A stretch of 64,000 nt of DNA from Candidatus Korobacter versatilis (lineage in GTDB: Bacteria; Acidobacteriota; Terriglobia; Terriglobales; Acidobacteriaceae): contig JACPNR010000004.1 of the NCBI GenBank assembly GCA_016185395.1, forward strand, positions 62,001 to 126,000, read 5' to 3'. Made by a program: the position numbers and the translations under genes. The notes beneath the pieces are model-generated. The model searched no databases and was not told the DNA's origin. It saw only the letters and a program-made list of their open reading frames with translations. Below, piece by piece: positions 32,041-40,673 of the stretch; the stretch's first letter is position 1, and every line of letters starts with the position of its first letter.

Positions 32041-32462
32041 CCGGCGCGATAGAGATGGTAGAGCATGACGTAGATGACCACGCCGGTGACGGAGACGTAG
32101 AGCCAGAGCGGGAAGGTCCAGCGGGCGATGGCACGATGGCGCTCGAAGTTGCCGCGCAGTCCGCGGGCGAGGGTCATGAGCACCATGGGCACGATGACGA
32201 CGGCCAGCACGGTATGCGTGAGCAGGATGCCGAAGTAGAGCGGACGCACCCAGCCTTGTCCTTGAAAGCGAACGGAGCCTACCTGCGAGTGATAGACGAG
32301 GTAGCAGACGAGGAAGAGCGTTGAAGTGATGACGGTGGCGATCATCACTTTGCGGTGCGCGGCGACGCGCTTCTGGGCGATGAGGGCGCGTCCGGTGAGG
32401 AGCAGCACCGCGCTCGTGCCGTTCAACGTCGCGTTGACCGCGGGCAGGAAGCTGACGTCCAT
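32037..32462 (-). CDS. DUF420 membrane protein (YozB/CtaM-like)
   Basis: 141 residues from ATG 32460-32462. Four membrane helices: about 7-25, 40-58, 75-95 and 113-135. The core phrase ALIAQKRVAAHRKVMIATVI, then LFLVCYLVYH, matches DUF420. A family member (YozB/CtaM) is needed for maturation of aa3-type haem-copper oxidases in Firmicutes. Its place among ctaB, ctaA and an ABC exporter supports the same role here. It overlaps the next gene by 4 bp and follows the permease gene by 5 bp. Confidence 0.85.
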   Translation of the reverse strand: MDVSFLPAVNATLNGTSAVLLLTGRALIAQKRVAAHRKVMIATVITSTLFLVCYLVYHSQVGSVRFQGQGWVRPLYFGILLTHTVLAVVIVPMVLMTLARGLRGNFERHRAIARWTFPLWLYVSVTGVVIYVMLYHLYRAG

Positions 32463-32467
32463 TCGGC

Positions 32468-33322
32468 CTACGCGACCGCTTTGGTGCTGCGGCGATTGGC
32501 GATGAAGAAGGAGAGCACGAACACGGCAAGCGAGAACGCGGCCAGCACGCCGATGGAGCTCCAGAGCGGCAGCTGGGAGGCGGCGCCGGGGAAGAGCGTG
32601 ATGCGCAGGGCGTCGACGCCATAGGTCAGCGGGTTGGCGCGCATCAGCATGCGCATCCATCCGGAGGCGCCGGAGAGCGGGAACAGCGCGCCGGAGAGCA
32701 GCCACAGCGGGATGAGGAAGAGGTTCACGACCGCGTGGAAGGCCTGGCTGGAATCCATGGGCCAGGCGATGACGAAGCCGAGCGCGGTGAGCGCGAAGGC
32801 CACGAGGAAGATGGCCAATGCGGCCACGGCCATCTGTTCCAGGCCAAGATGGATGCCGATGAAGGGCGCGATGATGAGAAAGAGCATGCCTTGCACCGCG
32901 GCGAGCGTAGCGCCGCCGAGGACTTTGCCGAGCACGATGGCGGCGCGGTGCACGGGCGCGACCAACACGGAGAGCAGGAAGCCTTCTTTGCGGTCCTCGA
33001 TCACGCTCATCATGGCGAAGATGGAAGTGAACAGGACGATCATGATGAGCGCGCCGGGGAAGAAATATTCGAGATAGTGCTCGCCTCCGCCGGAGGTGGT
33101 GCGGAAGGAGCTGCCAAAGCCCGAGCCGATGACGATCCAGAAGAGGAGCGGCGAAGCGATGACGCCGACCACGCGCGAACGCTGGCGGTAGAAGCGGACT
33201 ATCTCGCGCCACCACAGCGTGGCGGCGGCGAGCAGGGTGCCGGCCGCGCCGGTGGCGGCTTGCGGATGCGCCGCGACGGCTGGCGACGCTGGCTTGCTTT
33301 CCGGGATGGTGGTGGTGGCCAT
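32468..33322 (-). CDS. ABC-2 type transporter permease
   Basis: 284 residues. A 25-30 residue cytoplasmic N-terminus precedes six membrane helices. Family marks are FYRQRSRVVGVIASPLLFWI near the start, the long FLLSVLVAPVHRAAIVLGK segment after helix 2, and LFPLSGASGWMRMLMRANPLTYGVDALR, the typical ABC-2 phrase before the last helix. It pairs with the ATPase encoded 22 bp upstream. The substrate is unknown. The location inside a haem A/oxidase assembly group suggests export linked to respiration. Confidence 0.87.
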   Translation of the reverse strand: MATTTIPESKPASPAVAAHPQAATGAAGTLLAAATLWWREIVRFYRQRSRVVGVIASPLLFWIVIGSGFGSSFRTTSGGGEHYLEYFFPGALIMIVLFTSIFAMMSVIEDRKEGFLLSVLVAPVHRAAIVLGKVLGGATLAAVQGMLFLIIAPFIGIHLGLEQMAVAALAIFLVAFALTALGFVIAWPMDSSQAFHAVVNLFLIPLWLLSGALFPLSGASGWMRMLMRANPLTYGVDALRITLFPGAASQLPLWSSIGVLAAFSLAVFVLSFFIANRRSTKAVA

Positions 33323-33344
33323 GAGGAAATCGGTGGGTTCGATT

Positions 33345-34349
33345 CTACTGCCTGGCTGTGGGCCCGGGGTGCTGCTCGGTCCAGAAGCGGTGTCCGGTGA
33401 GGTCGATGAAGACGTCTTCGAGCGTGGGCTTGGCGACGGAGATGGATTCGATCTCGCCGGGGAAGGCGTCGCTGACTTCGGTGACGAAGCGGTGTCCTTC
33501 GGCGCGTTTCAGGCGGACCTTGTTCTCGATGACCGTTGGCGAAGCACCGAAACGCCGCGCGATGCGTGACGCGAGTGATTCCGGATCGCGCGCTTCGAGC
33601 ACGATGACGTCGCCGTCGAGCGTTGCTTTCGACCGCAGTTCCGCCGGTGCGCCGAGCGCGACCAGCTTGCCTTCGTTCAGGATGGCGAGGCGGTCGCAAC
33701 GTTCGGCCTCTTCCATGAGGTGCGTGGTGACGACCACGGTGACGCCCTCGGCTTGGCGCACGTGATCGAGGTAGAGCCAGACGTCGCGGCGCGCGCCGGG
33801 ATCGAGGCCGGTGGTGGGCTCATCGAGCAGCAGGACACGCGGGCGGTGGAGCAGCCCCTTGGCCAGCTCGACGCGGCGCAGCATGCCGCCGGAAAAAGTC
33901 TCTACACGGTCGTTGGCGCGGCCGGTGAGGCCGACGTGTGCCAGCATCTCGTCCATTCGCTTCGCTAATGTAGCGCCGGAGAGGCCGTAGAGGTGTCCTT
34001 GATGCCAGAGGTTCTCGCGCGCGGAGAGCTTTACGTCCACGCTCTGCGCCTGGAAGACGACGCCGATGTGGCGGCGGACGTCGTTGGGTTGGGTGGCGCA
34101 ATCGAAGCCGGCGATCAGGGTGCGGCCGCTGGTGGGCAGCATGAGCGTGGAGAGGAGGCGGAAGAGCGTGGTCTTGCCGCTGCCGTTGGGGCCGAGGAGT
34201 CCGAAGATCTGCGCGGGCGCAACATCGAAGGTGACGCCCGAGAGCGCGGAGCGGTCGCCGTAGCGATGCATGACGCTGTCTACGCGGACGATGGCTTCGG
34301 TGTTTGTACTGGTTTCCAAAGTCGAGGTGGAGGCGAGGGAAGCGGGCAC
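33345..34349 (-). CDS. ABC transporter ATP-binding protein (DrrA/CcmA-like)
   Basis: 334 residues. It starts at GTG 34347-34349. Motifs: Walker A LLGPNGSGKTTL (about 51-62), Q-loop VFQAQS, signature variant TFSGGMLRRVELAKGL, Walker B LLLDEPTTGLDP and switch His in VTTHLMEEAERC. The long C-terminal domain (about 240-334) is of the DrrA/NatA type. It forms an exporter with the ABC-2 permease downstream. It starts 1 bp before the ctaB stop region, indicating tight coupling to haem synthesis genes. Confidence 0.9.
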   Translation of the reverse strand: MPASLASTSTLETSTNTEAIVRVDSVMHRYGDRSALSGVTFDVAPAQIFGLLGPNGSGKTTLFRLLSTLMLPTSGRTLIAGFDCATQPNDVRRHIGVVFQAQSVDVKLSARENLWHQGHLYGLSGATLAKRMDEMLAHVGLTGRANDRVETFSGGMLRRVELAKGLLHRPRVLLLDEPTTGLDPGARRDVWLYLDHVRQAEGVTVVVTTHLMEEAERCDRLAILNEGKLVALGAPAELRSKATLDGDVIVLEARDPESLASRIARRFGASPTVIENKVRLKRAEGHRFVTEVSDAFPGEIESISVAKPTLEDVFIDLTGHRFWTEQHPGPTARQ

Positions 34350-34350
34350 G

Positions 34351-35277
34351 TCAGCGTACGGCGTCGAACATCATGAGCGCGAACAGCGCCGGCAGGTAGA
34401 GCACGGTGGCGAGCAGCAGTTGCCGCGCGGCGGCCTTTGAATGCGGGTCGGCGGGCGCGAGCCGGCCGCGACCGAGGCGCGTGGCCATCCAAAGTTGTGC
34501 GACTCCGAGCACGAACGCGCCGACGAGGTAGACGCGGCCGGACATGCCGAAGAGCGCGGGCGCGAGCGTGACCGGGATGAGCAGGGCGGCGTAGGCGATG
34601 GACTGGTGGACGGTCTTGCGGCCGGTCTCGTCGACGACCGGAAGCATGCGGATGCCGGCGCGGCGGTAGTCCTCGGAGTAGAGCCAGGCGATGGAGTGGA
34701 AGTGCGGGAACTGCCAGACCCAGACGACGGCGAAAAGCGCGAACGCCTGCCACTCGAGCTTGCCGCGGAGGGCGGTCCAGCCGAGCAGGCCGGGCATGGC
34801 GCCGGGGAACGCGCCGAGGAAGGTGGAGATGGGCGAGACCTTCTTGAGCGGCGTGTAGACGCCGAGATAAACGGCAGAGGTGGCGAGCGCGAGGGCGGCG
34901 GTGAGCATGTTCGAAGCGAGCGCCAGATAGGCGACGCCGCCGATGGTCGCGGCCAGTCCCAGGGCCAGCGCCTGCCAGAGCGCCATGCTCTTCATCGGCA
35001 GCGGACGCCGGTTGGTGCGGAGCATGAGGGCGTCGGCGTCACGCTCGATGACTTCGTTCAGCGCAGCGGTGCCGCCGGCGACGAGTCCGATGCCGAGCAC
35101 GGCGTGCAGGGAGTCCAACGACAGGGAAGAGACCCCGGACTTGATCGCGGCCATGTAGCAACCGCACCAGGCGGTCATCATGACAAGCGAGGTGACACGC
35201 GCCTTGAACAGCTCGGCGAAATCCTTGCCGAGCGATTGCGGACGCGCGACAGCCACGACTTGGGGGGCAGCGCTCAT
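34351..35277 (-). CDS. ctaB: Protohaem IX farnesyltransferase (haem O synthase)
   Basis: 308 residues, nine or so membrane helices. It adds a farnesyl tail to haem b to make haem O. The two prenyltransferase Asp motifs are present: NEVIERDADALMLRTNRRPL (about 79-98) and YSEDYRRAGIRMLP (about 203-216). The start overlaps the ctaA stop by 4 bp. Together with ctaA it supplies haem A for an aa3-type terminal oxidase; the oxidase subunit genes are not in this window. CyoE is a synonym. Confidence 0.95.
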   Translation of the reverse strand: MSAAPQVVAVARPQSLGKDFAELFKARVTSLVMMTAWCGCYMAAIKSGVSSLSLDSLHAVLGIGLVAGGTAALNEVIERDADALMLRTNRRPLPMKSMALWQALALGLAATIGGVAYLALASNMLTAALALATSAVYLGVYTPLKKVSPISTFLGAFPGAMPGLLGWTALRGKLEWQAFALFAVVWVWQFPHFHSIAWLYSEDYRRAGIRMLPVVDETGRKTVHQSIAYAALLIPVTLAPALFGMSGRVYLVGAFVLGVAQLWMATRLGRGRLAPADPHSKAAARQLLLATVLYLPALFALMMFDAVR

Positions 35278-36218
35278 ATCGCAGCCGCCTTTCCCGCGTC
35301 ACCGGCCAACTGCTCCTGCTCCTGCGATACCAGGTTGCGATAGACGTGGGCGGCGAGCACGACCGAAGTCGCGAGGACGGCGGCCCCTGTGACCACGTGC
35401 GCGACGGTGCTCCAGACCATGAATGGGTGGGGCTGGGCGGCGTCGCGTCCCCACTCGACCCGCGCGAGGTAGGCGCCGAATCCGAGGACGAGCTGCGTGG
35501 CCACGAGGAACAAGAGCGTGGTCGCGGGGCGGCGGAGCGTTGGGACATTGCCGTAGCGGGCGAGGACGCGGGTGGCTACCCAGAGGAGCAGCGCCGTCAC
35601 GAGGAAGGCGTTCACGACGTGCGGGAGGAGATAGGTCCCGACGATCTCGCTGCCCGCGATGCGGTTCGCACCGGTCGGGCCAAGTTTTGTCCAGACGTGG
35701 CGGAAGGCGGCGCCGAGGACCAGTTGCGCGTAGAGCGCGATGATGAGCACGATGCTGAGCGTGCGCAGGCCGGGAGTGCCTTCGTCACGGAGAGCGAGGC
35801 GCTCAGTGGCGACCCAGGAGCGCGAGGTGAACACGGCCATGAGCACGGCGATGCAGAAGAATGTCTGCGCGAAAGTCGCGTGCGCGGAAGAGACGGCGGG
35901 GGGCAGGTAGTTCAGCACGGTGGTCCCGCCGAGCACCCCCTGGAAGATGACGAGCGCGAGCGCACCGAGCGCGAGGCGGCGCATCCAGCGACGCGGTTCC
36001 GCGCGCCAGGTCCAGAGCGCCATCACGATGGTCAGCAAGCCAATGAGTTCGGCGACCATGCGGTGGCTGTGCTCAAAGCGCACACCGCCGACCATCGGTG
36101 GGACCTTGTACACGGAGCCGAAGGACGTGGGCCAATCGGGAACGGCGAGGCCGGCGTCGTTGGAGGTGACCAGGGCCCCAGCGACCAGCAACACGAAGGT
36201 CGAACCCGCCAGCAGCAA
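35274..36218 (-). CDS. ctaA: Haem A synthase (CtaA/Cox15)
   Basis: At least 314 residues, eight membrane helices. It oxidises the C8 methyl of haem O to a formyl group. Motifs: ALVTSNDAGLAVPDWPTSFG near the N-terminus, and conserved His residues in RFEHSHRMVAE (about 51) and in later helices. The nearest conventional start is TTG 36216-36218. The frame stays open upstream to a TGA at 36270-36272. The codons just before the TTG read HHRFA, which homologues conserve, and a CTG at 36255-36257 sits 8 nt after a GAGGAG ribosome binding site. True initiation at this CTG (327 residues) is quite possible. Confidence 0.88.
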   Translation of the reverse strand: MLLAGSTFVLLVAGALVTSNDAGLAVPDWPTSFGSVYKVPPMVGGVRFEHSHRMVAELIGLLTIVMALWTWRAEPRRWMRRLALGALALVIFQGVLGGTTVLNYLPPAVSSAHATFAQTFFCIAVLMAVFTSRSWVATERLALRDEGTPGLRTLSIVLIIALYAQLVLGAAFRHVWTKLGPTGANRIAGSEIVGTYLLPHVVNAFLVTALLLWVATRVLARYGNVPTLRRPATTLLFLVATQLVLGFGAYLARVEWGRDAAQPHPFMVWSTVAHVVTGAAVLATSVVLAAHVYRNLVSQEQEQLAGDAGKAAAI

Positions 36219-36319
36219 GGCGAAGCGGTGATGCGCCCGGTTGTAGGTAGAAGGCAGGAAAGAGGCTCCTCAGGGAAAGGTTAGTTTTATCACACGGCCA
36301 CGGAGGAACGTCGCGAAGA

Positions 36320-36347
36320 AAGGAGGGCGGGCTTGCCCGCCCTCCTT
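36320..36347 (-). terminator. Terminator between the cupredoxin gene and ctaA
   Basis: 13-bp perfect stem AAGGAGGGCGGGC-TT-GCCCGCCCTCCTT, followed on the minus strand by TTCTTCG. It should end the minus-strand transcript of the copper lipoprotein before ctaA. Confidence 0.75.
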
Positions 36348-36363
36348 CAACTCGCGGACGCGG

Positions 36364-37146
36364 TCACTGGGCCTTGAAGGTGAAGTTCTGGTCGCTTACA
36401 TCCTTCTTGGCTTCCACGTGCAGCTTCATAGTCTGTTCGCCGAACTTCTCGTGCACGGCGGCGAGGGTGTAGTCGCCCGGCGGCAGGTCTTTGATGGTGA
36501 ACTTGCCGTCTTTGCCGGTCACGGCGAAGTAGGGATGCTTCACGACGCCGATGTACATCTTCATCCACGGGTGCTGGTTGCACTTCACCGGGATGAGGAC
36601 TTCCTGGCGGGCGAAGTTCTTCTCGAGCGGCGAGCCCTTCGGCGGCTGCGACTCGTTCCACTCCTTGTTGTCCTTCGGCGAGGGGTGGATGTTGTGGGTG
36701 GTGTCGTCGTCGTTCTTGATCTCGACGGTCTGGCCGGCCATCATGCCAAGCACGTGCGGGTGGTAGCGGCAGCCCTGTTGGTCGAGGGTGACCTTGTCCT
36801 TGGGCACCTCGAAGGCGCGATCGCCGAGGCCGTCTTTCACGTAGACGAAGACGTTGGCGAGGTCGCCCTTATCGTCGACGACGACCGTCTCGGTCATGTT
36901 CTCGGCGCCGGACTTCTTGCAGGCCGGGTCCTGGCTCATGTCGATCTTGGTGGGCTTGGGAGCGGCGCCTGTGAACATCGCCATGCCACTGACGCTGGCG
37001 ACCTGGCTCTTGTCCATGGGAGTTGCCGCTTTCGGCGTCTCGGAAGTGCTCTGCTCGGTGCTTTCTTCTTTTTTGCCGCAACCGATAAGAGCGATCAGCA
37101 ATAACAGGGAGAGCAGCGCACTCAGCGCCATCGATTTCCGTCTCAT
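36364..37146 (-). CDS. Cupredoxin-like lipoprotein with C-terminal carboxypeptidase-regulatory-like domain
   Basis: 260 residues. The signal peptide ends in lipobox ALIGC (Cys about 23), followed by a charged Ser/Glu/Thr linker. A beta sandwich (about 55-190) carries type-1 copper ligands: His in DTTHNIH and Cys-His-Met in VKCNQHPWM. Residues about 200-255 form a regulatory-like beta domain (VTGKDGKFTIKDLPPGDYTL). Length and order match plastocyanin-like lipoproteins found with respiratory cytochromes. It lies 53 bp downstream of the octahaem cytochrome stop and could accept electrons from that complex (inference). Confidence 0.8.
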   Translation of the reverse strand: MRRKSMALSALLSLLLLIALIGCGKKEESTEQSTSETPKAATPMDKSQVASVSGMAMFTGAAPKPTKIDMSQDPACKKSGAENMTETVVVDDKGDLANVFVYVKDGLGDRAFEVPKDKVTLDQQGCRYHPHVLGMMAGQTVEIKNDDDTTHNIHPSPKDNKEWNESQPPKGSPLEKNFARQEVLIPVKCNQHPWMKMYIGVVKHPYFAVTGKDGKFTIKDLPPGDYTLAAVHEKFGEQTMKLHVEAKKDVSDQNFTFKAQ

Positions 37147-37199
37147 AAGTTCGTCAACCCTTTCTTATTGTTCTAAGTCCACACACGGAACCAAACATT

Positions 37200-40100
37200 T
37201 TATCGCGAAGCACCCGATGCCGCCGGTGGGATGGCGGGTTTTGGCGCGCGAAGCGCACCCGGCGACGCTTTGCCGGTGGTCTTCTTCTCCGACGGGTTGG
37301 GCTTGGCCCCGCTTGGCGCGGGGGCGCGGCCCATCATGGCGGCGACGCGGCGCTGTTCATCGGGCGTGAGTTGCATCATGTAGCGCACCAGCAGTTTGGT
37401 GTGGTCGCCGGTGTATCCCTCGAACGCCGGGGGTATCGGGCCACTGAACACCATCTGCTCGCCCTGCTTGTGGAACAAGCCGCTCGGCATCGACGTGCCC
37501 GGCGAGATGGCCTGCGGGTCGGTGATCCAGCGCTCCATCCAGCCGGGCTTCAGGCGTTCCTTCGCCATGAGGAAGTTCGGGGCGGTGGCCGTGCGGTCAT
37601 GGTTCGGATCGCCGGTCGCATGACACTTCAGGCAAGGCGCGGCGGCGGAGGAGAACAGGCTGCGGCCCATCTCCATCTCTTTCGCCGTGAGCCGCTCGTC
37701 CTTCTGCGGGATGTACGGCATGGGCTGCTGCGAGAGCGCCTGGAAGAAGCGCACCAACTTGCGCAGCTCGTTGTCGGACAAGAAGAACGTGGGCATGTGG
37801 ACCTTCAAGTAGGGCCGCACGCCGTTGCGGTTCGTGTCGGTATCGCTGAGCGCGGGATTGCGCAGGAACTTCATCAGCCAGACGGGATCGACGCGCGCGC
37901 CCTCGGTGAGCAACTTGGGCGGCAACTGTTCTTTCCAGTCCGGGTCCTGATAACGCGTCATGCCCATGAGGACCGTGGGCTGTCCCGGTACGAACTGATG
38001 GCACCCCATGCAGTTGTACTTCTTGACGATCCACCAGCCCTCCTGGATGTCCTTGTCCGTGCCGCGCGGCTGATATCTGTAATCGGCGGGCACGGTCGGG
38101 TCCTGGCTGCCAAGCAGCATGGTGACGATGGCGTTGCGCTGCTCGTCGGTGAGGTGCGGGTCGGGCATGCGCAGGTATTCCTCTGCCTTCTTTACCTTGA
38201 CGCGCCCTTCAATGTCGTAGTCGAAGAGGTTGGGGACGAGCAGCTTGCGCTCGAAGAAGCCCTTGGTGTCGTACCACGGGCCAACTTCCTTCGCGTTCGA
38301 CGGGTACTTGCCGCCGTACCACGGCCCGATGTTCTGGCTGACCTTCTGGTTCAGCACTGGGTTGGGACCGCCGCGCTTGGCTTCTTCGGTAAGCAGCGCG
38401 AAGTCGAGACGTTCGATGGGCTTCGAACCTTCCTGCGTGAGCTCGGTGCCGATGCGGCCTTCGTCCTCGAAGCCGTTGATCTCGTGGCACCCGGCGCAAC
38501 CGTACTGCCGGATCTTGGCGCGGCCGAGGTCTTTCAGGCGCGCGTCGTCCATGTAGGGAGCGTCGGGATAATCCGCCGGATCCTTCTTCTTCTGCGACAT
38601 CAGGAAGGTCGCCACGTCGGCGGCATCCGATTCGCTGAGGCGAAGGATGGGCATGACGGTCATCTGCTGATACTGGAGCTGGTGGCCGTCGTTCGGGCAG
38701 ATGGAATGGTCTTCGTCGAAGACGTAGGGGAGTCCCTTCTTCGCGTAGTCCTCGGGACCAAGGTCCTTTTTCTCGTACGGACAATACGGACGCAGGCGCA
38801 GGCGCGGGTTGTGCACCCAGCGCGCGATGTAATCGAGGTTCGCTTTCTCACCCAAGCGCGACAGGTTTGCCGCGAAGGTGCCGCCTTGCTCGCCGGAACC
38901 TTCGCCGATGGAGTGGCATGCGAGACAGCCGCGGGTTTCGAGTAATTCCTTGCCGTGGCCGGCGTCACCGGACTTTGCCTTCGGGACGGAGTCGGTCAGT
39001 GCCGATTGCCACAAGTAGGCGGAGATGGCCTTGATGTCCTGATCATCGAGCCGGAAGTTCGGCATCTTCGTACCGGGCCGGAAATCCGTTGGTTTCTTCA
39101 GCCACACCGGGATCCAGTTCTTGTTCAGCTTGGCCCGGATGTCCTTCAGGTTCGGGCCGATCTTCTTCATGTCGTGCAGCGCACTGCGCATTTGCAGGTC
39201 GAACTGCTCGATCTTTCCGGCGAGGACGGAATTTTCCACGCGCAGGTTCTCGGCCTGCTGGTAGTAGGCGTTGGCCTCGGTGTTGTCGCCGGCGGTATCG
39301 CCCTTCTTGGTCAGGATGGCGGCCTGGTGCAGGTTGTCTTTCTGCTGCGACTCGAGCTGCTTCATCTGCTGGCGGAAGAAGACCACGTCCTCCGGCTCTT
39401 TGTCGTAGCCCTCGTAGCGATGGCAGCCGTTGCAGCCGCGGTTGCGGAACATGTCCTTGCCGAGGTCGATGGTCTTGCCCAGCTCCGGCCCGCCCGGCGC
39501 GGCCAATACGCGGTCGGCGGCGTGGCAGGTCTGGCAGCCGGCGTCCACGTTCTCCTTCTTCCATAGCGGATAGAGCCAATGCTCGTAGTTGCCGTGGGCT
39601 TTCTCCACGCTGGAGGTGGCACGGCCGTTGCCGCCGTGGCAGGGCGCGCAGCCGAACTTTTCAGGATCGTGCAGCGCCAGGAGCTGGCGCTCGGGATGGG
39701 AGACGAACGCCAGGGCATACGCGTCCGGCTTCTTGCCCTTGGCCATCATCGCCGCCGGCGTGATCTCGATGGGCTGGCGGGCGCCCATGTGGCAGGACTC
39801 GCAGCGATCGACCAGGTTCGCGGCGTTCACATTGATCTGGACGATCTTCGGGTCCCAGTCGCGATTGGCCTTGCGCAGGTTGTCGAGCGCGCCGGGACTG
39901 AGGTCGACCATGTTGTCGGCGAGGTACTGCGACATCTTGACCTGGGCGTCTTTCTGCGGCTTGGTGATGTCGGCGATCTGCGCGACCAGCCTGGCCTTCT
40001 GGTCTTTCAACCCGAGGTAGAGTTGCTCGAGCTCGTTGTAATCCAGCGGGCCGAGCTTGCCTTTGTCAGGGAGCTCGATGGTGAACTGCTTCTTGGCCTT

Positions 40101-40559
40101 GTAGGCGTCGAGTTCTTTCTTTTTGTTCTCGCGGCCCTTGTCGCTGACCGTGGTCTCGAGGTCGTAGGTGTCAGCGGAGACGTGCGCGCGCGCGTCGACG
40201 AAGGCGGTCTGGACGATGCCGATGTCCTGGTTGACCTTGTTGACCTCCTTGTTGATCTCGTCGACCTTCGGCTTCACGTCGGCCGAGATGCGGTCGTAGT
40301 CAGCCTGGAGCGCCTGGTAATCGCTCGAGGCCATGAGGTCTTTTTCCGCCGACGCCGAGCGCGACTTCACGGACTTGAGGAAGGTCTCGTAACGGTCCTT
40401 GAACTCGGTCTGGAAGCCCTTCCACGGACGCGTGCCCCAGTTCTCGTCGTAGATCGCCCACAGCAGCGTGCCGAGCAGAAGCACGGTCGCGATCAGGTAG
40501 GGAAGCGCGAGCGACTTACTAGTTACCGGATCGTCTTGGGGAGGCAGTTGCTCAGCCAT
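37200..40559 (-). CDS. Membrane-anchored octahaem cytochrome c of a bc-type complex
   Basis: 1119 residues. One N-terminal membrane helix (about 17-38) anchors a large periplasmic part. A coiled-coil-rich segment (about 45-215) precedes eight CxxCH haem sites, with first Cys at residues 253, 304, 342, 376, 545, 688, 850 and 976. A second helical insert lies at about 395-460. Several modules have Met candidates for the distal ligand (GTKMPNF, HMPTFFL, GTSMPSG), typical of mono-haem cytochrome c folds in tandem. The C-terminus is Pro/Ala/Lys-rich. It is last in the hemH-Rieske-cytochrome b operon, so it probably replaces cytochrome c1. No other large c-type cytochrome lies near. Confidence 0.88.
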   Translation of the reverse strand: MAEQLPPQDDPVTSKSLALPYLIATVLLLGTLLWAIYDENWGTRPWKGFQTEFKDRYETFLKSVKSRSASAEKDLMASSDYQALQADYDRISADVKPKVDEINKEVNKVNQDIGIVQTAFVDARAHVSADTYDLETTVSDKGRENKKKELDAYKAKKQFTIELPDKGKLGPLDYNELEQLYLGLKDQKARLVAQIADITKPQKDAQVKMSQYLADNMVDLSPGALDNLRKANRDWDPKIVQINVNAANLVDRCESCHMGARQPIEITPAAMMAKGKKPDAYALAFVSHPERQLLALHDPEKFGCAPCHGGNGRATSSVEKAHGNYEHWLYPLWKKENVDAGCQTCHAADRVLAAPGGPELGKTIDLGKDMFRNRGCNGCHRYEGYDKEPEDVVFFRQQMKQLESQQKDNLHQAAILTKKGDTAGDNTEANAYYQQAENLRVENSVLAGKIEQFDLQMRSALHDMKKIGPNLKDIRAKLNKNWIPVWLKKPTDFRPGTKMPNFRLDDQDIKAISAYLWQSALTDSVPKAKSGDAGHGKELLETRGCLACHSIGEGSGEQGGTFAANLSRLGEKANLDYIARWVHNPRLRLRPYCPYEKKDLGPEDYAKKGLPYVFDEDHSICPNDGHQLQYQQMTVMPILRLSESDAADVATFLMSQKKKDPADYPDAPYMDDARLKDLGRAKIRQYGCAGCHEINGFEDEGRIGTELTQEGSKPIERLDFALLTEEAKRGGPNPVLNQKVSQNIGPWYGGKYPSNAKEVGPWYDTKGFFERKLLVPNLFDYDIEGRVKVKKAEEYLRMPDPHLTDEQRNAIVTMLLGSQDPTVPADYRYQPRGTDKDIQEGWWIVKKYNCMGCHQFVPGQPTVLMGMTRYQDPDWKEQLPPKLLTEGARVDPVWLMKFLRNPALSDTDTNRNGVRPYLKVHMPTFFLSDNELRKLVRFFQALSQQPMPYIPQKDERLTAKEMEMGRSLFSSAAAPCLKCHATGDPNHDRTATAPNFLMAKERLKPGWMERWITDPQAISPGTSMPSGLFHKQGEQMVFSGPIPPAFEGYTGDHTKLLVRYMMQLTPDEQRRVAAMMGRAPAPSGAKPNPSEKKTTGKASPGALRAPKPAIPPAASGASR

Positions 40560-40673
40560 TGTTTAGTTCTCAGTTCTCGGTTCCCAGTTCTCAGATTTGA
40601 CTGCTCACGACGAAAGACGGACGACCAATGACTAAAGACGGGTTCTATGCGTTGAACCTCATACGTTGAACCT

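Noticed and set aside
37371..38945. 524-codon plus-strand frame opposite the octahaem cytochrome
   Set aside because: Antisense of a gene with eight CxxCH motifs; no motif of its own.
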